A program made the position numbers and the translations under genes. The notes beneath the pieces were generated by a model. That model had not been told where the DNA came from. It did not search any database and saw only the letters and a program-made list of their open reading frames with translations. A DNA stretch of 64,000 nt. It comes from Novosphingobium indicum. Lineage in GTDB: Bacteria; Pseudomonadota; Alphaproteobacteria; Sphingomonadales; Sphingomonadaceae. This document shows, piece by piece, positions 54,343 to 63,027 of this stretch. Location of the stretch: positions 62,001 to 126,000 of the forward strand of contig NZ_BMLK01000003.1 of the NCBI RefSeq assembly GCF_014645195.1, given 5' to 3'. Position 1 is the stretch's first letter. Each line of letters begins with the position of its first letter.

Positions 54343-55163
54343 CCGAGACTTTGGCCAACCCCCTTGCCGCCCGCGATCACGCCCGCGCCATGGAAGGGAC
54401 TGTAACCGAGAGCATGCCGATATTGCCCCCGGTGGCGGACGATCTTCCGCCCGGGGTGGCCGCTGAAGATCTGCTCTGGGAAGAGACGATCGCGGCGGGC
54501 GGATATGCCTCCCGGGGCCTCTCGCGTGGCACGCGGCTGCGGCTGATCGACCTCAAGGGCGATGCCTGTGCCTCGCTGCAGGTCTTCAATGCCGAAATGC
54601 CGACCGAGCGGCTCAACGTCGCGGATACGGTGAAGGTGCAGTGGAACGCCTATCTCGACAAGGGCAAGCTGCTGCTGTCCGACATGGGCCGTGTGCTCCT
54701 GAGCATCGAGGAAGACGACGCCGGCACGCACGACTGCTTCAGCGGCACGTCCAATGCGGTGACCAACGCCGCCAAATACGGCGATGGCCGTAACAGCGGG
54801 CCGCATCCCAACGGCCGCGACCGCTTCCAGCTCGGGGCTGCCAAGCATGGTCTCGGCCGCCGCGACGTTCATCCCTGCGTGACGCTGTTCAAGGGCATCA
54901 AGGTCGAGCCGGACGGCAAGATGGTTCCGATAATCGGGCCGTTCGATCCGGGGCGCACCGTCGTGTTGCGGGCTGAAATGGACGTGATCGTGGTGATCGC
55001 GAACTGCCCGCACGTGCTCGATCCGCGCGAGGAATGGACGGTCACGCCCTTGCGCGCCACCGCGTGGCGCGGTCCGGTCACGCCCGAAAACGATCCGATC
55101 CGCAACGACACGCCTGAAGGCCTGCGCGCTTTCAAGAACGTCGAAGACTACTACCGTCGCTGA
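54339..55163 (+). CDS. DUF1989 urea/guanidine carboxylase-associated protein (UAAP2-type)
   Basis: 274 residues from ATG 54339. DUF1989 fold with LLWEETIAAGGYASRGLSRGTRLRLIDLKGDACASLQVFNAE, a second half containing THDCFSGTSNAVTNAAKYGDGRNSGPHPNGRDRF and HPCVTLFKGIKVEPDG. In described guanidine pathways two DUF1989 proteins form carboxyguanidine deiminase, which turns carboxyguanidine into allophanate and ammonia. The other subunit follows 14 bases later. Which of CgdA/CgdB this is cannot be told with certainty. Confidence 0.88.
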   Translation: MTETLANPLAARDHARAMEGTVTESMPILPPVADDLPPGVAAEDLLWEETIAAGGYASRGLSRGTRLRLIDLKGDACASLQVFNAEMPTERLNVADTVKVQWNAYLDKGKLLLSDMGRVLLSIEEDDAGTHDCFSGTSNAVTNAAKYGDGRNSGPHPNGRDRFQLGAAKHGLGRRDVHPCVTLFKGIKVEPDGKMVPIIGPFDPGRTVVLRAEMDVIVVIANCPHVLDPREEWTVTPLRATAWRGPVTPENDPIRNDTPEGLRAFKNVEDYYRR

Positions 55164-55177
55164 AAGGACTGGCTGCA

Positions 55178-55813
55178 ATGAACGCCGATACTTATCTGGC
55201 CAATCTTCCCGGCGCTGTCGTTCATGACGAGGTCGTGCCGGCCATGGCGCCCTGGCTGTACCATATTGCTGCCGGGCAGACGCTGCGCATAGTCGATCTT
55301 GAAGGCAATCAGGCCGTCGACTTCCTGCTCTATGCCGAAGCGGACGATACCGAGCGCTATAGCGCGCAAGACACGGTTGCGGCGCAGGGCAACCTGTTCC
55401 TGCGTACCGGCACCGTGCTCCGCTCCAACGAGGGCCGGCCGATGATGACCATCACCGACACTTCGGTCGCCTATCACGACACGATCGGCGGTGCCTGTTC
55501 CTGCGAATCCAACACGCTGCGCTACGGCCATCACACCAAGGCCCAGCACGCCTGTGTCGAGAACTTCCTGGAGGCGAATCTGACCGAGGGCCGCAACAAG
55601 CGCGACATCGTCTCCAACATCAACTTCTTCATGAACGTGCCGGTCGAGGACGATGGATCGCTAGGAATTGTCGATGGCATTTCCGCGCCGGGGCTCACGG
55701 TAGACCTGCGTGCCGAGATGGACGTGATCGTGGTTGTTTCCAACTGCCCGCAGATCAACAATCCCTGCAACGGCTTCAACCCCACCCCCGTACGCATGAT
55801 CGTCGCCGCATGA
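55178..55813 (+). CDS. DUF1989 urea/guanidine carboxylase-associated protein (UAAP1-type)
   Basis: 211 residues. DUF1989 fold: VVHDEVVPAMAPWLYHIAAGQTLRIVDLEGNQAVDFLLY, then GTVLRSNEGRPMMTIT and a Cys-rich motif GGACSCESNTLRYGHH. Two-subunit companion of the preceding gene; together they would act as carboxyguanidine deiminase. Its stop overlaps the start of the carboxylase gene. Confidence 0.88.
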   Translation: MNADTYLANLPGAVVHDEVVPAMAPWLYHIAAGQTLRIVDLEGNQAVDFLLYAEADDTERYSAQDTVAAQGNLFLRTGTVLRSNEGRPMMTITDTSVAYHDTIGGACSCESNTLRYGHHTKAQHACVENFLEANLTEGRNKRDIVSNINFFMNVPVEDDGSLGIVDGISAPGLTVDLRAEMDVIVVVSNCPQINNPCNGFNPTPVRMIVAA

Positions 55814-58800
55814 GTTTTGACACGGTCCTGATCGCAAACCGGGGCGCGATCGCAACACGTATCATTCGTACACTGCGCGACATGGGCCTGCGCTCGGTCG
55901 CCGTCTATTCGGAGGCGGACGAAGGCTCGCTCCATGTTTCGCAAGCCGACGACGCGGTGTGCATCGGCGGCGCACGGGCATCGGACAGCTACCTCAACAT
56001 TCCGGCGATCATCGAGGCCGCGCGCGCGACCGGGGCAGGGGCCATTCACCCCGGCTACGGTTTCCTTGCCGAAAACATCGAGTTTGCCGAAGCCTGTGCG
56101 GAAGCGGGGATCGTCTTCATCGGTCCGACGCCGGACAATATCCGCACTTTCGGCCTGAAGCATAGCGCCCGCGCGCTCGCCGCGGCGCACGACGTGCCGC
56201 TGGCTCCGGGCACCGAGCTGCTCACGAGCGAGGCCGAGGCCGTCAAGGGCGCGCGCGAGATCGGTTATCCGATCATGCTCAAGGCCACCGCCGGCGGCGG
56301 CGGCATCGGCATGCGCGTGTGCGAGACCGAGGAGGACGTGCGCGAAGGCTTCGCCGCCGTCGCGCGTCAGGGCATGAGCAACTTCGGCGATGCCGGTGTC
56401 TTCCTCGAACGCTTCGTGCGCCGCGCTCGGCACATCGAAGTGCAGTTGTTCGGCGACGGCCAGGGCCGCGTCATGGCGCTTGGCGAGCGCGACTGCTCGC
56501 TGCAGCGCCGTAACCAGAAGGTCGTCGAGGAAGCGCCCGCGCCGCTGCTGCCCGGTCACGTCCGCAGCGAACTCATCGCTTCGGCCGTGCGCCTGGGTGA
56601 GGCCGCGCAGTACCGCTCGGCGGGTACGGTCGAATTCCTCTACGATGCTGACAACGAGGAGTTCTTCTTCCTTGAGATGAACACCCGCCTCCAGGTCGAG
56701 CATGGCGTGACCGAGGCGGTGCTGGGCATCGATCTGGTCGAATGGATGGTGCGCGGTGCGGCAGGCGATTACGCCTTCCTCGATCAGGAGCTTGCGCCGC
56801 CCAAGGGCCATGCGGTCCAGCTGCGTCTCTACGCCGAGGACCCTTCGCTCGATTACCGGCCCACGTCTGGCACACTGACCAACGTCGAGTTCCCCGAAGG
56901 TATTCGCGTCGAGACATGGTGCGCGGCGGGCAACGAAGTCACCTCCTGGTACGACCCGATGCTGGCCAAGCTGATCGTCCATGCGCCCAGCCGCGAAGAG
57001 GCGGTTCGCACCGCACAGGCGGCAGCCGACAAGAGCCGGATCGACGGCATCGAGACCAACTTGCGCTGGCTGCGGGACGTCACGCGCTCGTTCGAGTTCG
57101 TCAGCGGCATGGTCTCGACCCGCGTTCTCGACGAGATCGCCTATTATCCGAACTGCTTCCGCGTGATCAGCGGCGGCACGGCGACGACCGTGCAGGACTG
57201 GCCGGGCCGGCAGAACTACTGGTCGGTCGGCGTTCCGCCTTCGGGGCCGATGGACGACCAGTCCTTCCGTATCGGTAACCGCCTGCTGGGCAATGCCGAA
57301 GGAACGCCGGGGCTCGAAGTCACGGTGACCGGCCCGACGCTGGCCTTCGTTTCGGCGACGCGCATCTGCCTGACGGGTGCCGATTTCGGCGCCACGCTGG
57401 ATGGTGCGCCGGTGCCGCTTGGGGAGCCGGTCGATGTTGCCGCTGGCCAGACGCTCGCCATGGGCCGCGCCTCGCGCGGCGGCATGCGCGGCTATATCCT
57501 GTTCGCGGGCGGGCTCGACATTGCCCCCTATCTCGGGAGCTGCAGCACGTTCGAACTGGGGCAGTTCGGCGGCCACGCCGCGCGCCGGTTGCTGGCAGGC
57601 GACACCCTGCACTTCGCTGACGGAAGCACGGATGCTGCACTGCCATCGGTGGAACTGCCGCAGATCTCGAACGAGTGGACCTTGCGCGTGCTCTACGGCC
57701 CGCACGGCGCGCCGGATTTCTTCACCGACGAGGACATCGCCACTTTCGTCGCGGCCGAATGGCAGGTCCACTACAACAGCAACCGCACCGGCGTCCGTCT
57801 GATCGGCCCCAAGCCGCACTGGGCGCGCACCGACGGCGGCGAGGCGGGCCTGCACCCCTCGAACATCCACGACAATGCCTATGCCATCGGCGCGGTCGAT
57901 TTCACCGGCGACATGCCGATCATCCTCGGCCCCGACGGCCCGTCGCTCGGCGGTTTCGTCTGTCCGTTCGTGATCATCGCCGCCGATCGCTGGAAAATAG
58001 GGCAGCTCACGCCCGGCGACAAGATCCGCTTCGCGCCGGTGAGCATCGAGGACGCCGCCGCCGCTGATGAGGCGCAGCGCACGCTGATGGCGACCGGTGC
58101 GGCTTCGATGCCCGGCCCCGTGCGCGATGTGACACGGCTCTCGCCCATTCTCGCCGAGATCGCCGAGGGGCCGGGACGTCCGCGCACATTCTACCGGCAG
58201 CAGGGCGACCGCAATATTCTCGTCGAGTATGGCCCGATCGTGCTCGATGTCGAACTGCGCATCCGCGTCCATGCGCTGATGACCGAACTGGAGCGGATGG
58301 CCCTGCCCGGTATCATCGACATCGTTCCGGGTATCCGCTCGCTGCAGGTCCACTTCGATGGCGATTTGCTCGACCAGCGCGCGACGCTGACGGCCCTGAT
58401 CGACGCCGAGGAGCGGCTGGGCGATCTGGAAGACTTCTCTATCCCCTCGCGTATCGTCCATCTGCCGCTCAGCTGGCGCGATCCGGCCACGATCGAGACG
58501 ATCCAGAAGTACATGGGCGCCGTCCGCGACGATGCGCCCTGGTGCCCGGACAACATCGAATTCATTCGTCGAATCAATGGACTGCCGGATGCGGACGCCG
58601 TCGAAAACCTGATTTTCGATGCCAACTATCTCGTGTTCGGTCTGGGCGACGTCTATCTCGGCGCGCCTGTGGCGACCCCGGTCGATCCCCGGCATCGGCT
58701 GGTGACCACCAAGTACAATCCCGCGCGCACATGGACGCCGCCCAACGTCGTGGGCATCGGCGGCGCCTATATGTGCATCTACGGGATGGAAGGACCGGGC

Positions 58801-59406
58801 GGGTACCAGCTCTTCGGCCGGACCATCCAGGTGTGGAACACCTACCGCCAGACCGATGCGTTCATCGAAGGCAAGCCTTGGCTGCTGCGCTTTTTCGATC
58901 AGATTCGGTTCTACCCGGTCAGCGCCGACGAACTGACCGAATGGCGCCGCGAATTCCCGAACGGTCGCCGGTCGATCAAGATAGAGCCGTCCGAGTTCCG
59001 TTTGGCGGACTACCGCGCCTTCGTTGCCGAGAATGCGGAGTCCATCGCGGAGTTCGAAGCGCGGCGGCAGGAAGCCTTCGACGAGGAACGCGCCGAGTGG
59101 CAGCGCCGCGGCGAGTTCGACCGCATCACCGAGCCCGAAGTGGTCGAGGATGCGCAGGCTGGCGCCATCGATCTGCCCGACGGGGCCGATCTGATCGAGG
59201 CGCCTTACGGCGGCGTCGTCTCCAAGCTGCTCGTGGCAGCCGGAGACGAAGTGAACGCAGGCGACCGGATCGCCGTGATCGAGGCCATGAAAATGGAAGC
59301 GCCGGTGGAAAGCCCCGGATCGGGCACTGTCGCCGCGCTCTACATGCAGGAAGGAAAGTCGTTGCAACCCGGAGCACCGATGCTGGCTCTCACGAGGCGC
59401 TCATGA
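55810..59406 (+). CDS. Urea/guanidine carboxylase (biotin-dependent)
   Basis: 1198 residues, single chain. Residues ~1-455 are biotin carboxylase (ANRGAIATRIIRTLRDMG, ATP-grasp LKATAGGGGIGMRV, EMNTRLQVEH); ~460-1090 are the KipI/KipA-type carboxyltransferase (AHS) domains; ~1125-1198 a biotinyl domain with biotin lysine K1161 in EAMKMEAP. It carboxylates urea or guanidine with bicarbonate and ATP. In the carboxyltransferase the motif reads RTIQVWN; I recall urea carboxylases having RTIxIWD, and Asp to Asn at this kind of position is reported for guanidine carboxylases. Together with DUF1989 proteins this favours guanidine. ATGA overlaps connect it on both sides. Confidence 0.92.
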   Translation: MSFDTVLIANRGAIATRIIRTLRDMGLRSVAVYSEADEGSLHVSQADDAVCIGGARASDSYLNIPAIIEAARATGAGAIHPGYGFLAENIEFAEACAEAGIVFIGPTPDNIRTFGLKHSARALAAAHDVPLAPGTELLTSEAEAVKGAREIGYPIMLKATAGGGGIGMRVCETEEDVREGFAAVARQGMSNFGDAGVFLERFVRRARHIEVQLFGDGQGRVMALGERDCSLQRRNQKVVEEAPAPLLPGHVRSELIASAVRLGEAAQYRSAGTVEFLYDADNEEFFFLEMNTRLQVEHGVTEAVLGIDLVEWMVRGAAGDYAFLDQELAPPKGHAVQLRLYAEDPSLDYRPTSGTLTNVEFPEGIRVETWCAAGNEVTSWYDPMLAKLIVHAPSREEAVRTAQAAADKSRIDGIETNLRWLRDVTRSFEFVSGMVSTRVLDEIAYYPNCFRVISGGTATTVQDWPGRQNYWSVGVPPSGPMDDQSFRIGNRLLGNAEGTPGLEVTVTGPTLAFVSATRICLTGADFGATLDGAPVPLGEPVDVAAGQTLAMGRASRGGMRGYILFAGGLDIAPYLGSCSTFELGQFGGHAARRLLAGDTLHFADGSTDAALPSVELPQISNEWTLRVLYGPHGAPDFFTDEDIATFVAAEWQVHYNSNRTGVRLIGPKPHWARTDGGEAGLHPSNIHDNAYAIGAVDFTGDMPIILGPDGPSLGGFVCPFVIIAADRWKIGQLTPGDKIRFAPVSIEDAAAADEAQRTLMATGAASMPGPVRDVTRLSPILAEIAEGPGRPRTFYRQQGDRNILVEYGPIVLDVELRIRVHALMTELERMALPGIIDIVPGIRSLQVHFDGDLLDQRATLTALIDAEERLGDLEDFSIPSRIVHLPLSWRDPATIETIQKYMGAVRDDAPWCPDNIEFIRRINGLPDADAVENLIFDANYLVFGLGDVYLGAPVATPVDPRHRLVTTKYNPARTWTPPNVVGIGGAYMCIYGMEGPGGYQLFGRTIQVWNTYRQTDAFIEGKPWLLRFFDQIRFYPVSADELTEWRREFPNGRRSIKIEPSEFRLADYRAFVAENAESIAEFEARRQEAFDEERAEWQRRGEFDRITEPEVVEDAQAGAIDLPDGADLIEAPYGGVVSKLLVAAGDEVNAGDRIAVIEAMKMEAPVESPGSGTVAALYMQEGKSLQPGAPMLALTRRS

Positions 59407-61172
59407 TCGATCTGGACCGTCGCAGCGCGACCCAGATCGCCGCCGCCGTCAATTTGGGAAAGTTGAGTGCGGTCGCCGTGGCCGAGGAAACGCTCGCCCG
59501 CGCCGAGGCCTACGACGCGATCCAGCCGCAGATCTGGATCAGCCGGGCGACGCGCGAGCAGTTTCTCGAAGCCGCCAAGGCCGTCGATGCCCGCGTGGCA
59601 GCCGGGGAAACGCTGCCGCTGGCCGGCGTGCCCTTCGCTGCGAAAGACAACATCGACGTGGCCGGTTTCGAGACGACGGCTGCCTGTCCCGCCTTCGCCT
59701 ATCGTCCCGAGGCATCGGCAGGCGTCATCGAGCGGCTGACGGCAGCCGGTGCGCTGTGTCTGGGCAAGACCAACCTTGACCAGTTCGCCACTGGCCTCAA
59801 CGGTTCGCGCAGCCCTTACGGCATTCCGCGCAATGCCTATAATCTCGCTTATGTGAGCGGTGGATCGAGTTCCGGATCGTCGGTCGCCGTGGCGGCCGGT
59901 CTGGTGCCTTTCGCGCTCGGTACGGACACGGCCGGCTCCGGCCGCGTGCCGGCAGCGTTCAACCATCTTGTCGGGTTCAAGCCGACCAAGGGCCGCTGGA
60001 GCGCGCGCGGCCTCGTACCGGCGTGCCGCACGCTGGACTGCATCACCGTCTTCACCGACGACACCGCCGACGCCAGGCTCATCGATGAGGTGATCGCCAG
60101 CTTCGATCAGGAAGACCCGTTCTCGAAGGCGCTGGCAGACGCGCCGGTCAAACCCCGGACCTTCGGTGTGCCGCGCCGCGATCAGCGCAATTTCTTCGGC
60201 GATCTCGAGTCCGAATATTTCTACGATCGCGCACTCGAAAAGCTCGCGGAGCTGGGCGAGATCGTCGAGATCGACTACGCTCCGCTGCAAGAAGCCGCGC
60301 TCCTGCTCTACGGCGGCCCCTGGGTTGCGGAGCGCACTGCCGCCATGGCGGACATCCTGGCGACCAACCCGGAAGCCGTGGATCCGACCGTCCGCGAAGT
60401 CGTCGAAAAAGGCGTGCCGATGACGGCTGTCGACCTCTTCAACGGCATCTACCGCCTTGCAGAGCTGAAGCGCTATGCCGACACGCTCTGGTCCGAGATC
60501 GACGTCATGGTCTTTCCCACCGCCGGAACGACCTACCGCGTTGCGGAAATGCTGGCGGCGCCGGTTGCGCTCAACAGCAACCTCGGGGCCTACACCAATT
60601 TCGTCAACCTGCTCGACATGGCCGCGCTGGCCGTGCCTGCCGGCATTCGCGCAAACGGCACCGGGTTCGGCATCACGTTCATCGGCCCCGCCGATACCGA
60701 CCGCGCGCTTCTCGATGTGGCCGACAGCTACCTTGCGATCACCAATCTTCCATCGCCGCCGCCACTCGATCTGGAGGGAAAGATGCAGACCGTGAAACTC
60801 GCCGTCGTCGGCGCACACCTCAAGGACATGCCGTTGCACTGGCAGCTCACCTCGCGCGATGCGACGTTCGTGGGCGCCTTCGAAACGGCGCCGAACTACC
60901 GTCTCTATGCCATGGCGGACAGCGTCCCGCCCAAGCCCGCGCTCGTTCACAGTGAGGATGGCGCGGCCATCAAGGTAGAAGTCTACGAGCTGGGCGTGGC
61001 CGAGTTCGGCAGCTTCGTCGCCGAAGTGCCGCCGCCGCTGGCCATCGGCACCGTAACCCTTGCCGACGGTAGCAGCGTCAAGGGCTTCGTCTCCGAACCG
61101 CGCGCCACCGAGGGCGCCGAAGACGTCACCGCGCTCGGTGGCTGGCGCGCTTACATCGCGCAGCTTGCCTGA
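59403..61172 (+). CDS. atzF: Allophanate hydrolase
   Basis: 589 residues from ATG 59403, which overlaps the carboxylase stop. N-terminal amidase-signature domain with catalytic Lys in AAKDNIDV (~81), the cis-Ser loop GGSSSGSS (~152-159) and nucleophile Ser in TDTAGSGRVP (~175-183). The C-terminal ~120 residues are the gamma-glutamyl-cyclotransferase-like AtzF domain that splits N-carboxyurea in the family. It converts allophanate to ammonia and CO2, the last step of the pathway. Confidence 0.93.
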   Translation: MIDLDRRSATQIAAAVNLGKLSAVAVAEETLARAEAYDAIQPQIWISRATREQFLEAAKAVDARVAAGETLPLAGVPFAAKDNIDVAGFETTAACPAFAYRPEASAGVIERLTAAGALCLGKTNLDQFATGLNGSRSPYGIPRNAYNLAYVSGGSSSGSSVAVAAGLVPFALGTDTAGSGRVPAAFNHLVGFKPTKGRWSARGLVPACRTLDCITVFTDDTADARLIDEVIASFDQEDPFSKALADAPVKPRTFGVPRRDQRNFFGDLESEYFYDRALEKLAELGEIVEIDYAPLQEAALLLYGGPWVAERTAAMADILATNPEAVDPTVREVVEKGVPMTAVDLFNGIYRLAELKRYADTLWSEIDVMVFPTAGTTYRVAEMLAAPVALNSNLGAYTNFVNLLDMAALAVPAGIRANGTGFGITFIGPADTDRALLDVADSYLAITNLPSPPPLDLEGKMQTVKLAVVGAHLKDMPLHWQLTSRDATFVGAFETAPNYRLYAMADSVPPKPALVHSEDGAAIKVEVYELGVAEFGSFVAEVPPPLAIGTVTLADGSSVKGFVSEPRATEGAEDVTALGGWRAYIAQLA

Positions 61173-61217
61173 CAGCTTCCACCGCACTTCATTGCCGCAA
61201 GACCGAAGAGGGATACG

Positions 61218-62159
61218 ATGAACAAGCTCAAGCTTACTTTGCTCACCGCCACGGCCGGCCTTGCGGCAGCCTCGCAGCCCGCGCTTGCAGAGGGCGAGCA
61301 GGTTATCACCGTGCCCGGCTTCGCCGACTTCCTCGCCGTCGATGGCGAGACGGTCTGGACCACCAACAAGGGCCGGGTCGAAGTCTGGTCGCGCTCGGGC
61401 AAGCTCGGTGAAGTCGCGATGGAGCGTCCGTGCGGAACCATGGCCATCTCGCACGGCTCGCTCTGGGTCGCCGAATGCATTGGCGGCACGCTCAACAAGG
61501 TCAACATCCGCACGTCGGAACTGATCAAGTCGCTCCCGACCGGCATTGCCAACCGCCAGGGTGAAATGAATGTCGTCGCGGGCGCCGGCTCGGTCTGGCT
61601 TGCCACCGACAACGCCGGCGTCGTCTCGCGTATCGATCCCGAAACCGATGAAGTGATCGCCTCGGTCAAGGTCGATCCCGGTACGTGGTATCTGGCCTTC
61701 GGTTTCGGCTCGGTCTGGGCCGTCAGCGCGGAAAAGCAGAGCCTGCAGCGCATCGACCCGGCAACCAACACCGTCGTCGGTACCACGCCGCTCGGCACGC
61801 AGCCCGGCTTCCTCGCGGCCGGTGAAGGCGCCGTGTGGGTGCAAGAACAGGGCGACGGCACGCTTGCGCGGGTCGATCCCGAAACCGGCGAAGTGACCGA
61901 GCGCATCAAGGTGGGCGACAACCTCAAGTGGGGCGATGTCGATACCGGCGGCGGCAAGGTCTGGCTGCGCACGACCGACGATCAGGTCTTCGTGATCATC
62001 GATGCCGAAACCAACGCAATCGACGCCCGCCTGGGCAAACCTGCCGGGAGCGGCGCCCTGCGCTATACCGATACCGGCGTCTGGACGACGGCGCATGACG
62101 AGCACACGCTGACATGGTGGCCGACCTCCGTATTGGTGGCCGCCGATACCGAGAAATAG
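61218..62159 (+). CDS. Secreted beta-propeller protein (YVTN/Vgb-like)
   Basis: 313 residues. Sec signal peptide about 1-24 (TATAGLAAASQPALA). Then six to seven repeats with the pattern GxxVWxxxxxxxxVxRIDPETxEV (e.g. GSVWLATDNAGVVSRIDPETDEV, GAVWVQEQGDGTLARVDPETGEV), i.e. a beta-propeller of the Vgb/YVTN type. No catalytic residues beyond this scaffold are visible. It follows the allophanate hydrolase by 45 bases and is before a terminator hairpin, so belongs to the operon. Possible roles are scaffold, sensor or carrier of the substrate in the periplasm. Confidence 0.87.
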   Translation: MNKLKLTLLTATAGLAAASQPALAEGEQVITVPGFADFLAVDGETVWTTNKGRVEVWSRSGKLGEVAMERPCGTMAISHGSLWVAECIGGTLNKVNIRTSELIKSLPTGIANRQGEMNVVAGAGSVWLATDNAGVVSRIDPETDEVIASVKVDPGTWYLAFGFGSVWAVSAEKQSLQRIDPATNTVVGTTPLGTQPGFLAAGEGAVWVQEQGDGTLARVDPETGEVTERIKVGDNLKWGDVDTGGGKVWLRTTDDQVFVIIDAETNAIDARLGKPAGSGALRYTDTGVWTTAHDEHTLTWWPTSVLVAADTEK

Positions 62160-62195
62160 CGCCTGAAAGGCGTTACCCGGTGCCAGGTACAAAGA

Positions 62196-62222
62196 ACGGC
62201 CGGATCCATCGGGTCCGGCCGT
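62196..62222 (+). terminator. Hairpin terminator after the carboxylase cluster
   Basis: ACGGCCGGATCC/GGTCCGGCCGT, an 11-bp stem with one bulged T, loop ATCG. Weak T-tail (AATCATG), so termination may be moderate. Confidence 0.65.
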
Positions 62223-62276
62223 AATCATGTGGGCGGTGGTTATAATTCGCGGCCGGAACCAGGCAGCCAAAAAGGC

Positions 62277-62314
62277 GCCGCGATGCGCCAGTCCAAGGAC
62301 GGACGCATCGCGGC
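62277..62314 (-). terminator. Inverted repeat, probable minus-strand terminator
   Basis: GCCGCGATGCG (62277-62287) pairs with CGCATCGCGGC (62304-62314) around a 16-base loop. Five A lie just left (62269-62273), i.e. a T-run on the minus strand, fitting termination of transcription coming from the right, perhaps a vanished gene. Confidence 0.6.
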
Positions 62315-62377
62315 TTAGTGCCGGCAGGTATCTGCTAGATCAGGGTAATTCGAAACTGATGCCTGGCAGCGTAAATA

Positions 62378-62403
62378 TATTACGAAATCAGTCAACCGTA
62401 ATA
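62378..62403. promoter_or_regulatory. NikR-type operator 5 (orphan)
   Basis: TATTACG, 12-base spacer, CGTAATA, a perfect 7-bp palindrome. It lies downstream of the cluster, after the beta-propeller gene, with no intact gene directly beside it. Confidence 0.75.
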
Positions 62404-62708
62404 ATTCGATGTATTGCGGGTATGAACACACCGGATGCGCAAGAGTTTCGTCGCGCAGGCCCCTGCCACATTTCACCGCTTGCGGCGTTTTTGAAAGCGG
62501 TTGGAAATTGAAGCGAAGCTGGAGGTGAAGGGAATTTAATTCCCTCGTTATTCTTCCATATTTTCATAGCCTTGCCGCCGAAGGGCCAAAAAAGAGCCCC
62601 CAATGAGGGCCGGGAATATTTTGGCTGCAATTGGATTGCCATGGACTGGGATGGCTGCGATTCGCTTTGCGAACGCCCTTGAAGGAATGGAAAGCTCAAT
62701 CCTTCATC

Positions 62709-62865
62709 CATGGCCTGCGAGCCACGCCCGCGGTTCTGTAAGTCGGCAGGGATCAACGCCCGCCGGCTCGACCACTCGCGCAGCTGCTCGGTGGAGAGAC
62801 CGGTCAGGCTCGTCGCTCTGCGCGTAGTCACAAGCCGCACCAATCCACCTCTCTACTTCGGGCAT
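62709..62865 (-). pseudogene. MerR-like HTH N-terminal remnant
   Basis: Minus strand: one frame starts MPEVERWIG at 62865, and the next frame continues TTRRATSLTGLSTEQLREWSSRRALIPADLQNRGRGSQA. TRRATSLTGLSxxQLREW is typical of the MerR-family helix-turn-helix. A frameshift separates the two parts, and the sequence after RGRGSQA does not continue the family, so it is a decayed regulator fragment. Confidence 0.6.
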
Positions 62866-63027
62866 GAAACCCGATTTCCCGAGAACGGGTATCACACCCG
62901 ACTTATTCATGAAAGTTCTTGCTTAGGCGGTTGTAGAGAGCCGACGAAAGCTGTGTCTCGTTGGGGACGCCAGCTGATATTGCGGTTCCGAGCAGTCGGC
63001 ATGGTCATTCCCCACCGTTGCAACGCC

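Larger units (their letters stand above)
62160..63027. other. Intergenic region with terminators, operator and gene remnant
   Basis: 868 bases, AT-richer than average, with no intact gene. It contains the cluster terminator (62196-62222), a second inverted repeat (62277-62314), operator 5 (62378-62403) and a MerR-like remnant (62709-62865). The overlapping frame on the minus strand reading through it does not hold a complete domain. Confidence 0.65.

Noticed and set aside
55531..59367. A 1278-codon open frame antisense to the carboxylase gene
   Set aside because: It is the usual mirror effect of high-GC codon bias; the protein has no recognisable domain and the sense strand encodes a canonical carboxylase.
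59340..62270. A 976-codon antisense frame over allophanate hydrolase and the propeller gene
   Set aside because: Same mirror effect; no signal, domain or ribosome site.
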